From contig NZ_CP104861.1 of assembly GCF_025426255.1 (NCBI RefSeq), positions 2,976,001 through 3,040,000 on the forward strand: a stretch of 64,000 bases of DNA. Direction: 5' to 3'. The number at the start of each line of letters is the position of its first letter. Position 1 is the first letter of the stretch. The stretch comes from Pseudomonas fragi. Lineage in GTDB: Bacteria; Pseudomonadota; Gammaproteobacteria; Pseudomonadales; Pseudomonadaceae. Both the position numbers and the translations under genes were made by a program. The notes under the pieces are model-generated. The model had not been told where the DNA came from. It was given only the letters and a program-made list of their open reading frames with translations, and ran no database searches. Shown in pieces: positions 8,467-16,692 of this stretch.

Positions 8467-8500
8467 AAAACCTGTAACCGCGGCAGCAGGTACAGGTTTT
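8467..8500 (-). terminator. hairpin between fecR-like gene and receptor gene
   Basis: Perfect 10-bp inverted repeat AAAACCTGTA (8467-8476) and TACAGGTTTT (8491-8500), directly after the FecR stop at 8508. The A-rich and T-rich arm ends resemble an attenuator. It could reduce read-through from fecIR into the receptor, which probably also has a sigma-dependent promoter of its own here. Confidence 0.5.
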
Positions 8501-8507
8501 GGAGGGT

Positions 8508-9458
8508 TTACGCCTGCCTGTTTCGTGGTACCAGCGTGACCCAGTAACGCGTGCGTGTTTGCACTTGCAGCGGCAAGGTCGCGGCCAGTAGCGTCAGGAT
8601 GCGGTCGGTATTGCCCAGCTGAAAACTGCCAGTCACCCGTAGTTGTTCAAGTGCCGGTTCCCAACGCAGTAAACCGGCGCGATAGCGGCTCAGTTCACGC
8701 AAGAAATCCCCCAAGGGCTGGTTTTGCGCCATCAGCACCTGCTCACGCCAGCCGGGCTGCAGCCGATCGAACTGACTTAGTGCCCCCGCTCCCGTCACGC
8801 CCAAGCTGACCTGCTGGCCTTCGTGCAACAGCAGCGCGGCCCCCTGTAATGGCTGCAATTGCGCCGTTCCGCTGATCACCGAGACCCTACAGTCGCCAGC
8901 TTCAAGACGCAGGCAAACTTCGCTGCGGCTGAGCGTGACCCGGCCATAAGGCACTTCGATGGTTAACGGCGCACTGCCTGCGACTTTCAGTGCCATTTCG
9001 CCGCGTACCAGCGTCAGCAACCGGGCGTTCATATCCACATTGACGGCACTGGCAGTATTGAGTTGCAGCATGCTGCCGTCGGCCAGCGGCACGCGGGTGT
9101 GCTCGCCGGTAGCGGTTTGCAGATCGGCGCGCCATACGTCCAGCGGCAACTGGCGTGTCACCAGCCAGGCGGTTGGCACCACAGCCGCCACACACAGTGC
9201 CTGCTTCAAGAGCGCACGCCGTCCAGGGTCAGGACGGTCAAGGGTGGCCATCGCCAACGCTGTGGGTAGCTTGTGGAAACGCTGGCGCAGCAATTGGGCC
9301 TTCTGCCATGCCGACTCGTGGGCACTGTTGCTATCGCGCCACTGTTGCAGATGCACGCGATCATGCTCGCAGGCTGTTCCGGACTCCATCAGCGCCAACC
9401 ACTGGGCCGCGGCCCGGGCAACATTGCGCAGTTCGGATGAAGGGTCAGAGTGTTTCAA
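8508..9458 (-). CDS. fecR: FecR-family anti-sigma/sigma-regulator protein
   Basis: 316 residues. The N-terminal domain AAQWLALMESG..EHDRVHLQQWRDSNSAHESAW is the FecR cytoplasmic domain that holds the ECF sigma factor. A single membrane segment follows (ALCVAAVVPTAWLVTRQLPL, about residues 87-106), then the periplasmic FecR domain (TRVPLADGSMLQLNTASAVNV, LVRGEMALKV) and a C-terminal STN-like region (FLRELSRYRAGLLRWEP). It starts at TTG 9458, whose last two bases overlap the sigma-factor stop (TTGA), implying translational coupling. It relays the receptor signal across the inner membrane to the sigma factor. Confidence 0.9.
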   Translation of the reverse strand: MKHSDPSSELRNVARAAAQWLALMESGTACEHDRVHLQQWRDSNSAHESAWQKAQLLRQRFHKLPTALAMATLDRPDPGRRALLKQALCVAAVVPTAWLVTRQLPLDVWRADLQTATGEHTRVPLADGSMLQLNTASAVNVDMNARLLTLVRGEMALKVAGSAPLTIEVPYGRVTLSRSEVCLRLEAGDCRVSVISGTAQLQPLQGAALLLHEGQQVSLGVTGAGALSQFDRLQPGWREQVLMAQNQPLGDFLRELSRYRAGLLRWEPALEQLRVTGSFQLGNTDRILTLLAATLPLQVQTRTRYWVTLVPRNRQA

Positions 9459-9964
9459 GCGTCCACCAACAGACAGTGCTCGTAAGCCTGGGCCATATAA
9501 CGTTTGACCGTGCGCTCAGACACTTTCAGGCGTTCGGCTATCTGCCGATACCCCAGCCCTTCGAGCTGGCTCCAGAGAAACGCCCGACGCACCACTGGCG
9601 GCAAGCCGTTAAGCAACTCGTCCAGCGCCTGCAGGGTTTCAAGCAGTAACCAGCGCTGCTCGGGCGACGGCACACTCTCTTCGGGCAACTGCGCCAGCGC
9701 ATCCAGATAGGCCTGTTCCAGGCTGCGCCGGGTGTAGAAGTTGCTCAGTAGACGCTTGCCCACCGTCAACAGATAGGCCCGCGGCTCACGTAAGTCAGCC
9801 AGGGGCTGGGTACTGGCAAGCACCCGAACAAAGGTGTCCTGGCTCAGGTCTGCCGCATCCCATGCGTTGCCCATGCGTCGGCGCAGCCAGTTTTCCAACC
9901 AACTGCTGTGATCGCGATACAGCGCATGCAGGGTCTGCTCTTTCGGTGTCGCGGCTTCCATCAT
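9455..9964 (-). CDS. fecI: FecI-like ECF sigma factor
   Basis: 169 residues (or 168 from the second ATG). Sigma region 2 reads WLRRRMGNAWDAADLSQDTFVRVLAS with REPRAYLLTVGKRLLSNFYTRRSLE. Region 4 is LPPVVRRAFLWSQLEGLGYRQIAERLKVSERTVKRYM. These are hallmark segments of iron-starvation ECF factors. It is first in an operon with fecR and the TonB receptor and carries a Fur-box-like site upstream. Under iron limitation it should transcribe the receptor gene once FecR is relieved. Confidence 0.92.
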   Translation of the reverse strand: MMEAATPKEQTLHALYRDHSSWLENWLRRRMGNAWDAADLSQDTFVRVLASTQPLADLREPRAYLLTVGKRLLSNFYTRRSLEQAYLDALAQLPEESVPSPEQRWLLLETLQALDELLNGLPPVVRRAFLWSQLEGLGYRQIAERLKVSERTVKRYMAQAYEHCLLVDA

Positions 9965-9994
9965 CTCAAGAGCCCCTGTGCGTAGGACGAGGTA

Positions 9995-10013
9995 AATGAG
10001 AGTGATTCTAATT
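9995..10013 (-). promoter_or_regulatory. candidate Fur box upstream of fecI
   Basis: AATGAGAGTGATTCTAATT (9995-10013) lies about 30 bases before the fecI start and matches the A/T-rich 19-bp Fur consensus (repeating NATWAT-type hexamers around GATTCT). The context, an ECF iron-starvation operon, supports it. The rest of 9965-10225 shows no gene. Confidence 0.65.
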
Positions 10014-10225
10014 TGTGTTATATCTTTAAACCAAGCTCTTTTTCGTCAGGCTCAGCGCTTTGATGCTCCCAGCGGCGCTCTGCTGCGTAGATGAAGCACT
10101 AAACTGCTACAAATTATGTAGGCAACGTACTCAGAACTTGTAGTCCCCTGCACAGGCTGCGATAAGCTCCGCCATTAGTTCAATCAACAGCAATCAGGAA
10201 TAATTGATATGTACGTGGTTTTTGC

Positions 10226-10765
10226 ATGAAGTGGCTCAAGGGCATCATTCTGGGCACGGTCCTGCTTGCAGTCGGCGCCGTAGCGCTTGGGCTGTTTTAC
10301 TTTCTTCCCCAGCACGATGTGGTGATGGTCACGGGGGTTGAAGTCAAACGGGTCGATCACAATGGCGTGATCAACGCTGAAAACCCGGCTGATGGCCCAA
10401 CCCGGGATGTTTACTTCATCAACACTGAAGACCCGGTCACCAAGGAAGTCATGGTGTATCGCAACGAGGATACCGGCTGGTCCTTCCCCTGGTATTTCAA
10501 GTTCGATTCTGCCGATATCCAGGCCAAGGCCCAGGGGTACTCCCGCGATGCCGAGCAACTGGCACTGATTCGATACTACGGCTGGCGCATCAAGATCTTC
10601 TCGGTTTTTCCTAACATTACCGCGATCGAAGCCACCAAAACTCGCACTGAACCCTTCCCCTGGTTCAATACGGTGTTTTTCAGCGTGATGGCCCTGGGGC
10701 TGGTGTTTATTGCCGTATTTATCAAGCGCCGCGTGAAACGACGTCCGCAAATGCCGGTAAATTGA
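10226..10765 (+). CDS. DUF1523 family membrane protein
   Basis: 179 residues. One membrane helix near the N terminus (residues 5-27, IILGTVLLAVGAVALGLFYF) and one near the C terminus (TVFFSVMALGLVFIAVFI) flank a periplasmic-looking domain. The conserved block VYFINTEDP, MVYRNEDTGWSFPWYFKFDS, ADIQAKAQGY is typical of DUF1523. A basic tail (KRRVKRRPQMPVN) should face the cytoplasm. Family function is unknown. It converges on the diguanylate cyclase gene with only 5 bases between the stops. Confidence 0.8.
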   Translation: MKWLKGIILGTVLLAVGAVALGLFYFLPQHDVVMVTGVEVKRVDHNGVINAENPADGPTRDVYFINTEDPVTKEVMVYRNEDTGWSFPWYFKFDSADIQAKAQGYSRDAEQLALIRYYGWRIKIFSVFPNITAIEATKTRTEPFPWFNTVFFSVMALGLVFIAVFIKRRVKRRPQMPVN

Positions 10766-10770
10766 TTGAA

Positions 10771-11634
10771 TCACTCAGTTGAGCGGTGGTGCCTTTTAAT
10801 CCGGTACATATCGTCATCGGCATGGTTGAGCAGCGTATCGGCGTCCTCCCCGTCCGCGGGGTAAAGGGCCACGCCGATACTGCAGGACGGCATTTTGATC
10901 GCGCCAAACTCGGCGCCAAGTGGCTCGGCCATTTTCATCAGAATCTGCTCCACCCGCTTGGACACGGCGTCCGGCGACTGGATATCGGTCAACAGAACCG
11001 TGAACTCATCACCGCCCATCCGGGCTACCGTGTCCGTCTCTCTTACGCAGCCTTCCAGCCGTCGCGCCGTCATGCAGAGCACGCTATCGCCCATTGCATG
11101 CCCATGAACATCATTGATCCCCTTGAACTCATTGAGGTCCAGAAACAGCAAGGCCAGCGTGCTCTTGTGCTGGCGTGCCTCGCGCAGGGCCGCGTCCAAC
11201 CGCTCATTGAACAGCGAGCGGTTGGTCAGCTTTGTCAGCGGATCATGATGGGCGAGGAAGCGTAATTCATCCTCCGCCTGCCTGAGTGCCGTTATGTCTC
11301 GCGCGACACCGATCCGCGCCCCGACCTCCATGGACCAGAAGGCAGCCCACAGGATATGCACGATACCTCCATCCTTGCGGATGTAACGGTTACGAAAATC
11401 CATGTGGGATTGACCATTCATGACCCGGGCAATGGAGGCATGCGAGGCTTCCAGATCATCAGGGTGCATATAATCGGTAATTGTGGTTCCCGTCAGCTCG
11501 GACGCACGGTAGCCGAGCAATGCCTCACAGGCATCACTCACAAAAACGATCTGGTTGTCCCTGTCGACCACAAACACCGTATCCAGCATCAGATGGACCA
11601 GTTTGGGATAGAGCGCTAGGAGGTCAACGGCCAT
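10771..11634 (-). CDS. PAS-GGDEF diguanylate cyclase
   Basis: 287 residues. A PAS domain (about 8-115: VFVVDRDNQIVFVSDACEALLGY, PDDLEASHASIARV, RYIRKDGGIVHILWAAF) feeds a short linker (ARDITALRQAEDELRFLAHHD) and a GGDEF domain (about 128-285). The catalytic GGDEF is intact at 207-211, and an RxxD inhibitory site (R198-D201) sits five residues before it. It should therefore make cyclic di-GMP with product inhibition. There is no signal peptide or membrane segment, so it is cytoplasmic; the PAS ligand is unknown. Transcribed alone. Confidence 0.92.
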   Translation of the reverse strand: MAVDLLALYPKLVHLMLDTVFVVDRDNQIVFVSDACEALLGYRASELTGTTITDYMHPDDLEASHASIARVMNGQSHMDFRNRYIRKDGGIVHILWAAFWSMEVGARIGVARDITALRQAEDELRFLAHHDPLTKLTNRSLFNERLDAALREARQHKSTLALLFLDLNEFKGINDVHGHAMGDSVLCMTARRLEGCVRETDTVARMGGDEFTVLLTDIQSPDAVSKRVEQILMKMAEPLGAEFGAIKMPSCSIGVALYPADGEDADTLLNHADDDMYRIKRHHRSTE

Positions 11635-11815
11635 AGGTCACGGGCATCCAATTGGAAGTCGTCTTGATAATAGACTGATGGCTAAATAATGGCCAAGCAA
11701 CCATTTCAAATGGCCCTATCGACCTCAATGTCCGAGGTTGTAAAAGAAAGCCGTCGCGAGACGGACCAAGCCGAGATAGTTAAGATTGCGTTTTTTCACC
11801 TGCACGGACGGGCAC

Positions 11816-12217
11816 ATGACTGAGGTATACCAAGGAAGCTGCCTGTGCGCAGCGGTCAGATATGAACTGCTCACTGCGCCAAAAGCAGTGAGTCATTGCC
11901 ATTGCAGCCAGTGCCGTAAAGGTCACGGTGCGGCATTTGCTTCGTATGCCAGCGTCCCCCGCAGTGCGCTTCGGATACTTGAAGGCGCCACCAGCATTAC
12001 AGCCTATCGCTCCTCGGCGACGGTGTTGCGCGAGTTCTGCACCCGGTGCGGCTCGACCTTGTTCTGGTCACGCTCAGAAGGCGAATTTGCCGACTGGGTT
12101 TCGATAGCACTGGGCACACTCGACACGCCCTTCGCCACTCAAAAACAGAAACACCTGCATCATGCCTGCGCCGTCCAGTGGTATACGCCAGCCAACTCTG
12201 GCCCTCAGGTTGACTGA
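11816..12217 (+). CDS. GFA family (CENP-V-like) zinc protein
   Basis: 133 residues from ATG 11816. The zinc-ligand pattern of the glutathione-dependent formaldehyde-activating family is complete: [11 protein letters not shown], then [20 protein letters not shown], then [12 protein letters not shown]. Most members are of unproven function, since the original formaldehyde-activating activity was questioned. The last 13 bases overlap the 3' end of soxR on the opposite strand. Transcribed alone, with nothing in the 181 bases upstream that I recognise. Confidence 0.88.
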   Translation: MTEVYQGSCLCAAVRYELLTAPKAVSHCHCSQCRKGHGAAFASYASVPRSALRILEGATSITAYRSSATVLREFCTRCGSTLFWSRSEGEFADWVSIALGTLDTPFATQKQKHLHHACAVQWYTPANSGPQVD

Positions 12218-12684
12218 CTACCCGGATCGGCAGGCGGGGTGTCTTGTTCCAGTAAGACGGCACCTTCACCCTGCAGACGCAAATGATCGCCTGGGTTGCG
12301 CAGAGGGCAGTCCTCCATCGACAGGCATCCGCAGCCGATACACCCATCGAGCTGATCACGAAGCTGGGTAAGGCTGTGAATCCGTTCAGTCAACATGTCC
12401 CGCCAATTAGTGGAAAGGGACGCCCAGTCTTTTGCAGTTAGAGGTCTTCCAGCGGGTAGCTCGTCCAGCGCAGCCTTGATTGCAGCCAGCGGTATACCCG
12501 CACGCTTCGCAATCTTGATGATGGCAATGCGCCGAAGAGTATCGCGAGCATAACGACGCTGGTTGCCTGCAGTCCGCTGCCCCTGAATCAGTCCCTTGGC
12601 TTCGTAGAAGTGGACGGTCGCTATTGTAACGCCCGATCGGCGGGCTAACTCTCCTACCGAAACAGGTACGCGCACATCGATCAT
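12205..12684 (-). CDS. soxR: redox-sensitive transcriptional activator SoxR
   Basis: 159 residues from ATG 12684 (AGGA five bases upstream). The MerR-type winged helix begins [26 protein letters not shown] and is followed by a dimerisation helix. C115, C118, C120 and C126 lie in [12 protein letters not shown], the C-x2-C-x-C-x5-C [2Fe-2S] ligand set that defines SoxR within the MerR family. Oxidation of the cluster by redox-cycling compounds activates target promoters. In pseudomonads SoxR does not control a soxS gene but nearby pumps and oxidoreductases; here the divergent MFS gene carries a canonical SoxR promoter. Confidence 0.95.
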   Translation of the reverse strand: MIDVRVPVSVGELARRSGVTIATVHFYEAKGLIQGQRTAGNQRRYARDTLRRIAIIKIAKRAGIPLAAIKAALDELPAGRPLTAKDWASLSTNWRDMLTERIHSLTQLRDQLDGCIGCGCLSMEDCPLRNPGDHLRLQGEGAVLLEQDTPPADPGSQST

Positions 12685-12701
12685 GGATTCCTGGCCCCCT
12701 C

Positions 12702-12732
12702 TTGACCTCATCTATACATGAGGTTTTATAAA
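12702..12732 (+). promoter_or_regulatory. SoxR-controlled promoter with 19-bp spacer
   Basis: TTGACC (-35, 12702-12707) and TATAAA (-10, 12727-12732) are separated by 19 bp, the overlong spacer that MerR-family activators untwist. The imperfect palindrome CCTCATCTATACATGAGG (12706-12723) fills the spacer, closely resembling known SoxR sites. It points toward the MFS gene. Confidence 0.9.
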
Positions 12733-12798
12733 GAGTGTCGGCTTGCCTTTGCAAGCCTTCATTCGCTGGGGCGGGTGAGTTCTCGAAGTGGAGCCAAC

Positions 12799-14289
12799 AT
12801 GGACAAGCGTCACATCCCATCTGATCAACCCTCACACAACAGATCGAACCCATGGGCATCTGGAGATAACGCGCCCTCAACTACAGGCTGGGGAGCACTG
12901 CTCTCTGGTACAAATGGCGTGCGTTCGCTTGCGCTCGCAGGCGGCGTCGTCCTGCATGCGGTCAATGTTTATATTTCCACGACAATTCTGCCATCTGTCG
13001 TAAGGGACATCGGCGGTATCGACTACTACGCCTGGAATACCACACTGTTCGTTGCAGCCTCGATTCTCGGCTCGGCGTTGTCGGCGCGATTACTCATTCG
13101 CGCGGGGCCACGCGGCGCTTACGTCAGCGCAACCCTGGTATTTGCAATTGGTACGCTCATCTGCGCATTCGCCCCCTCAATGCCTGTCATGCTTGCCGGA
13201 CGACTGATTCAGGGGCTAGGCGGCGGATTTCTGTTCGCGCTGTCCTATGCCATGATCAGGCTGGTCTTCAATGAAAGCCTATGGCCGCGCGCAATGGCCT
13301 TGGTCTCCGGAATGTGGGGAGTGGCAACGCTCGTTGGCCCTGCCGTAGGCGGGGTCTTCGCGGAACTCGGTATATGGCGGGCTGCGTTTTGGTCGCTGAT
13401 TCCAGTCGCACTACTGTTCGCCCTGCTCGCTGTGGCCGTACTGCCCAAACGCAGCACACAGAGCACTGCCCCCTCCCCGCTTCCTCTCACCCAACTGGTC
13501 CTTCTGACATCGGCTGTTCTCGTCGTGTCGGCTGGCAGCGTCTCGGCAACCTTCCTCTGGAACATGGTCGGTCTGGCGGCGGCCGTCATCCTGACAGCCT
13601 TGTTGGTCACAACGGAAAGCCGCGCCCGACACAGGCTGCTGCCACAAGATGCATTGCGCATCACATCAGCCTTGGGGGCGCTTTATGCAACTATGTCGTT
13701 GCTGGCGATAGCCGTTACCAGTGGCGAAATATTTGTGCCGTTATTCCTTCAGGTTCTCCACCACCAGTCACCGCTCGCCGCTGGCTATCTTGCAGCGCTG
13801 ATGGCGGCCGGGTGGACCCTGGGTTCACTGGCAAGCGCCGCCGTGAGCGGTAGAAACATCCGGCGCGCGATCCTCGCTGGCCCAATCCTTGGATTAGCGG
13901 GCATGGTTGCGCTTGCCGTTTTGATGCGAACTGAAACTGAAGGTGGCTGGCAGGCACTTACCCCTATCTGCCTTGCATTGGTCGCAATCGGGCTGGGCGT
14001 AGGGCTGGCTTGGCCGCATCTGCTGACCCGCGTCTTTCAGGTGTCTACGGCGGGGGAACAGGACCTGGCAGCCGCTTCGATCACAACCGTGCAGCTGTTC
14101 GCTACAGCGCTCGGTGCGGCGCTGGCGGGAATGGTGGCAAACCTCGCTGGCCTGACTGATCCCGGAGGCGTCGGCGGCGTATCAAGAGCAGCAACCTGGC
14201 TTTTTGGAGTGTTCGCACTCGCACCGGTTCTTGGTGTTTTTACGGCCTTGCGTGTAGTGCGGCATCGGCTGAATCGCCCCAAGTTTTAG
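12799..14289 (+). CDS. MFS drug-efflux transporter, SoxR target
   Basis: 496 residues from ATG 12799, with GTGGAG at 12788-12793. Fourteen hydrophobic segments are suggested, as in the DHA2 multidrug subfamily; the motif GRLIQGLGGGFLFALSYAMIR and the ISTTILPSVVRDIGG start of TM1 also fit. An upstream ATG at 12718 is rejected because it lies inside the SoxR box, upstream of the expected transcript start. By context it exports redox-active compounds such as phenazine- or viologen-like molecules when SoxR is oxidised. Substrate identity is inference. Confidence 0.87.
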   Translation: MDKRHIPSDQPSHNRSNPWASGDNAPSTTGWGALLSGTNGVRSLALAGGVVLHAVNVYISTTILPSVVRDIGGIDYYAWNTTLFVAASILGSALSARLLIRAGPRGAYVSATLVFAIGTLICAFAPSMPVMLAGRLIQGLGGGFLFALSYAMIRLVFNESLWPRAMALVSGMWGVATLVGPAVGGVFAELGIWRAAFWSLIPVALLFALLAVAVLPKRSTQSTAPSPLPLTQLVLLTSAVLVVSAGSVSATFLWNMVGLAAAVILTALLVTTESRARHRLLPQDALRITSALGALYATMSLLAIAVTSGEIFVPLFLQVLHHQSPLAAGYLAALMAAGWTLGSLASAAVSGRNIRRAILAGPILGLAGMVALAVLMRTETEGGWQALTPICLALVAIGLGVGLAWPHLLTRVFQVSTAGEQDLAAASITTVQLFATALGAALAGMVANLAGLTDPGGVGGVSRAATWLFGVFALAPVLGVFTALRVVRHRLNRPKF

Positions 14290-14311
14290 GAGCTCGCTAA
14301 GTGCTCAAATG

Positions 14312-14341
14312 CACGGTCGTCTATAGAGGCAGACGACCGTG
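14312..14341. terminator. hairpin between convergent MFS and LysR genes
   Basis: Perfect 11-bp stem CACGGTCGTCT (14312-14322) and AGACGACCGTG (14331-14341) with an 8-nt loop. It stands between genes converging from both sides. There is no T-tract on either strand, so its terminator strength is uncertain. Confidence 0.6.
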
Positions 14342-14445
14342 TGCTACGGGGCGAAAGCGGCCTGTTACGGCTTCACAGTTTCGGCCAGGAACGGTCAAGG
14401 ATAGACGTTCCATCTGTATGTAAAAAGGCCGGTAGCCCAGTGGAT

Positions 14446-15321
14446 CTAGCCACTCAACTTGGCCCAGAACTCTTCTGCAGAAGGGCAAATAGCCGCTGTA
14501 GGGCGGGTTAGATGAATCTCTAAAGGAATATCCCAGCTTTCGTCGAGCGCCCTGACAAGGCGCCCATCAGCCATTTCCTGTTCTGTCAGGCTTTTGGGCA
14601 ACCAGGCGACGCCTTTGCTCTCCAATGCCATTGACATCAAAACGGCGGCAAGGTGACTGCTGAAAAGAGGTTTAAGATGAAGATAATCTTCTTTGCCGTG
14701 GAGTCGGTGAGCGACGATTCGGCCTAACCCCGACTCGTGGGTATAGGCCAGGTAAGGCAGTGTTTCAGGAGAAGTACCAAAATTGGCAGAGGCGCTCGCC
14801 AGTGGCACGAGTACATCCCCTCCGACCTTCTTTCCAATGAACTGATCAGGTGCTAGCAAGGGTGGGACGTCGGGGTGGCGATGGCAAAGCAGGAATTGAA
14901 CCTGACCGTGGATTAGCATCTGCTCGCAAACAGCCATGCTGTCTGAATATAGACGTACCGAATCTATCGGCGCGCCATTTTCTGCACCTCTCAACCATCG
15001 TGGGAAGAAGGTGAATGACAAGGAGTGTGTGGCTGCAAATTGCAGTGTTTTGGCGGCTACCCCAGCCACCTCCTGTGCCTCGGAACGCATCAGGTACAAA
15101 CCTCTAGCAGCCTCTTGGGCACTAGACAAAATCTGTCTTCCTGCCTCGGTTAAGGTCGCGCCTTGGGGCGTGCGAACAAACAACTCGACGCCCATCCAGT
15201 TCTCCAGGGAACGGACTCTACGACTGAAAGCAGGCTGAGTAACGTGGCGAGCTTCAGCCGCCCGAACAAAGCTGCCGTACTCCGCAAGCGCTGAAAAATC
15301 CTCTAACCAAACGAGTTCCAA
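14446..15321 (-). CDS. LysR-family regulator of the D-tartrate genes
   Basis: 291 residues. The N-terminal HTH (WLEDFSALAEYGSFVRAAEARHVTQPAFSRRVRSLENWMG) is the LysR hallmark, followed by a periplasmic-binding-protein-like effector domain. I place the start at TTG 15321 because AGGAGG lies 8 bases before it; the TTG at 15327 is only 2 bases from the same ribosome site. It is divergent from the D-tartrate dehydratase gene with a gap of about 100 bp, so it most likely activates that gene and the following symporter in response to tartrate. Confidence 0.88.
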   Translation of the reverse strand: MELVWLEDFSALAEYGSFVRAAEARHVTQPAFSRRVRSLENWMGVELFVRTPQGATLTEAGRQILSSAQEAARGLYLMRSEAQEVAGVAAKTLQFAATHSLSFTFFPRWLRGAENGAPIDSVRLYSDSMAVCEQMLIHGQVQFLLCHRHPDVPPLLAPDQFIGKKVGGDVLVPLASASANFGTSPETLPYLAYTHESGLGRIVAHRLHGKEDYLHLKPLFSSHLAAVLMSMALESKGVAWLPKSLTEQEMADGRLVRALDESWDIPLEIHLTRPTAAICPSAEEFWAKLSG

Positions 15322-15420
15322 GGGCAATGCCTCCTGTGCATAGGGCGCGGCATTAATAGCATTGGGCGGGGATCATCGCAAAGCATAACGTGGGGTCACA
15401 AACAACAAGAGGAACCCGCC

Positions 15421-16590
15421 ATGCGTATCGTAGACATCCGTGAAAAAACTGTCTCTATTGCTTCCCCAATTGCTAACGCCTATATCGACTTCTCCAAAAT
15501 GACCTGCTCGGTCGTCGCTGTCATCACGGACGTAATTCGCGATGGTAAACCCGTCATCGGCTACGGTTTCAACTCCAACGGTCGCTATGGCCAGGGTGCT
15601 CTGATGCGTGATCGTTTCCTGGCGCGTATCACGGAGGCTGATCCGGACACCCTTGTCGACCATGAAAACAACAACCTGGATCCGTTCGCCATCTGGAAAG
15701 CCCTGATGACCAACGAGAAGCCAGGCGGCCACGGCGAGCGATCGGTCGCAGTTGGCACCATCGACATGGCTGTATGGGATGCAGTGGCCAAGATTGAAGG
15801 CAAACCTCTGTATCGCCTACTGGCTGACCGTTACCGTAACGGCGTGGCAGATGACAAGGTCTGGGTCTATGCAGCCGGTGGCTATTACTACCCCGGCAAA
15901 GACCAGACTAAACTCAAGGCAGAAATGCAAAGCTACCTGGATCGCGGCTACGACGTCGTCAAAATGAAGATCGGTGCAGTGCCGCTGGACGAGGATATCC
16001 GTCGCATCGAAGCTGTACTTGAGGTGGTAGGCGATGGTCGCCGGTTGGCAGTCGATGCTAATGGGCGCTTCGATCTTCAGACTGGTATTGCTTACGCTGA
16101 GGCGATCAAACAGTACAACCTGTTCTGGTACGAGGAGATTGGCGACCCTCTGGATTACGCACTCCAGGCTGAGCTGGCCAATCACTATGAATTACCCATG
16201 GCTACCGGTGAAAACCTGTTCTCCCACCAGGATGCTCGTAACCTGCTGCGCCACGGAGGTATGCGCCCTGATCGCGACTTCCTCCAATTCGACTGTGCCC
16301 TGTCCTACGGGTTAGTAGAGTACATGCGCACCCTCAAGGTGATGGAAGAAATGGGCTGGTCTTCCCGACGCGTAGTTCCGCATGGCGGCCACCAGATGTC
16401 CCTGAACATCGCAGCAGGCCTGCACCTGGGCGGCAACGAATCCTACCCGGACGTGTTCCAGCCTTTCGGCGGTTTCGCTGACGGCATCCGCGTCGAAAAT
16501 GGCTACGTCGGTCTGCCGGATATTCCAGGTGTTGGCTTCGAAGCCAAGTCCGCCTTGTACGCAGTAATGCGTGAGTTAGGCGAAGGCTAA
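15421..16590 (+). CDS. tarD: D(-)-tartrate dehydratase (enolase superfamily)
   Basis: 389 residues, matching throughout the Bradyrhizobium-type D-tartrate dehydratase family, including NAYIDFSKMT, YGFNSNGRYGQG, NEKPGGHGERSVAVGTID and AAGGYYYPGK. Candidate catalytic and metal residues are all present: K100, K181 and K183 in the KMK motif, metal ligands D212, E238 and E264, and H321 in PHGGHQM. It removes water from D-tartrate to give oxaloacetate, which enters the TCA cycle, and requires Mg2+. GAGG lies upstream of the ATG. It sits between a divergent LysR gene and a dicarboxylate symporter on the same strand, a complete uptake-and-use unit. Confidence 0.92.
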   Translation: MRIVDIREKTVSIASPIANAYIDFSKMTCSVVAVITDVIRDGKPVIGYGFNSNGRYGQGALMRDRFLARITEADPDTLVDHENNNLDPFAIWKALMTNEKPGGHGERSVAVGTIDMAVWDAVAKIEGKPLYRLLADRYRNGVADDKVWVYAAGGYYYPGKDQTKLKAEMQSYLDRGYDVVKMKIGAVPLDEDIRRIEAVLEVVGDGRRLAVDANGRFDLQTGIAYAEAIKQYNLFWYEEIGDPLDYALQAELANHYELPMATGENLFSHQDARNLLRHGGMRPDRDFLQFDCALSYGLVEYMRTLKVMEEMGWSSRRVVPHGGHQMSLNIAAGLHLGGNESYPDVFQPFGGFADGIRVENGYVGLPDIPGVGFEAKSALYAVMRELGEG

Positions 16591-16601
16591 TCGCCCTCAA
16601 T

Positions 16602-16628
16602 CTGCGGTCTCTTGTAAAGAGGCCGCAG
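16602..16628 (+). terminator. hairpin between tarD and the symporter gene
   Basis: Twelve-pair stem with one G-U pair, CTGCGGTCTCTT (16602-16613) and AAGAGGCCGCAG (16617-16628), three-base loop, no T-tract. It more likely adjusts the dehydratase/transporter mRNA ratio than ends transcription. Confidence 0.5.
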
Positions 16629-16692
16629 AATCCGGCGTCCCCCACTGACGCCAAGCCACACGCCCATCACAAAAATAAAATGAGGTGCTTAC

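Noticed and set aside
5897..8539. Two long plus-strand frames (386 and 466 codons) opposite the TonB receptor
   Set aside because: They are antisense shadows of the receptor; the minus-strand protein has complete signal, plug and barrel features.
12718..12798. Upstream extension of the SoxR-controlled MFS gene to ATG 12718
   Set aside because: That ATG lies inside the SoxR box, upstream of the expected transcription start; ATG 12799 has a ribosome site.
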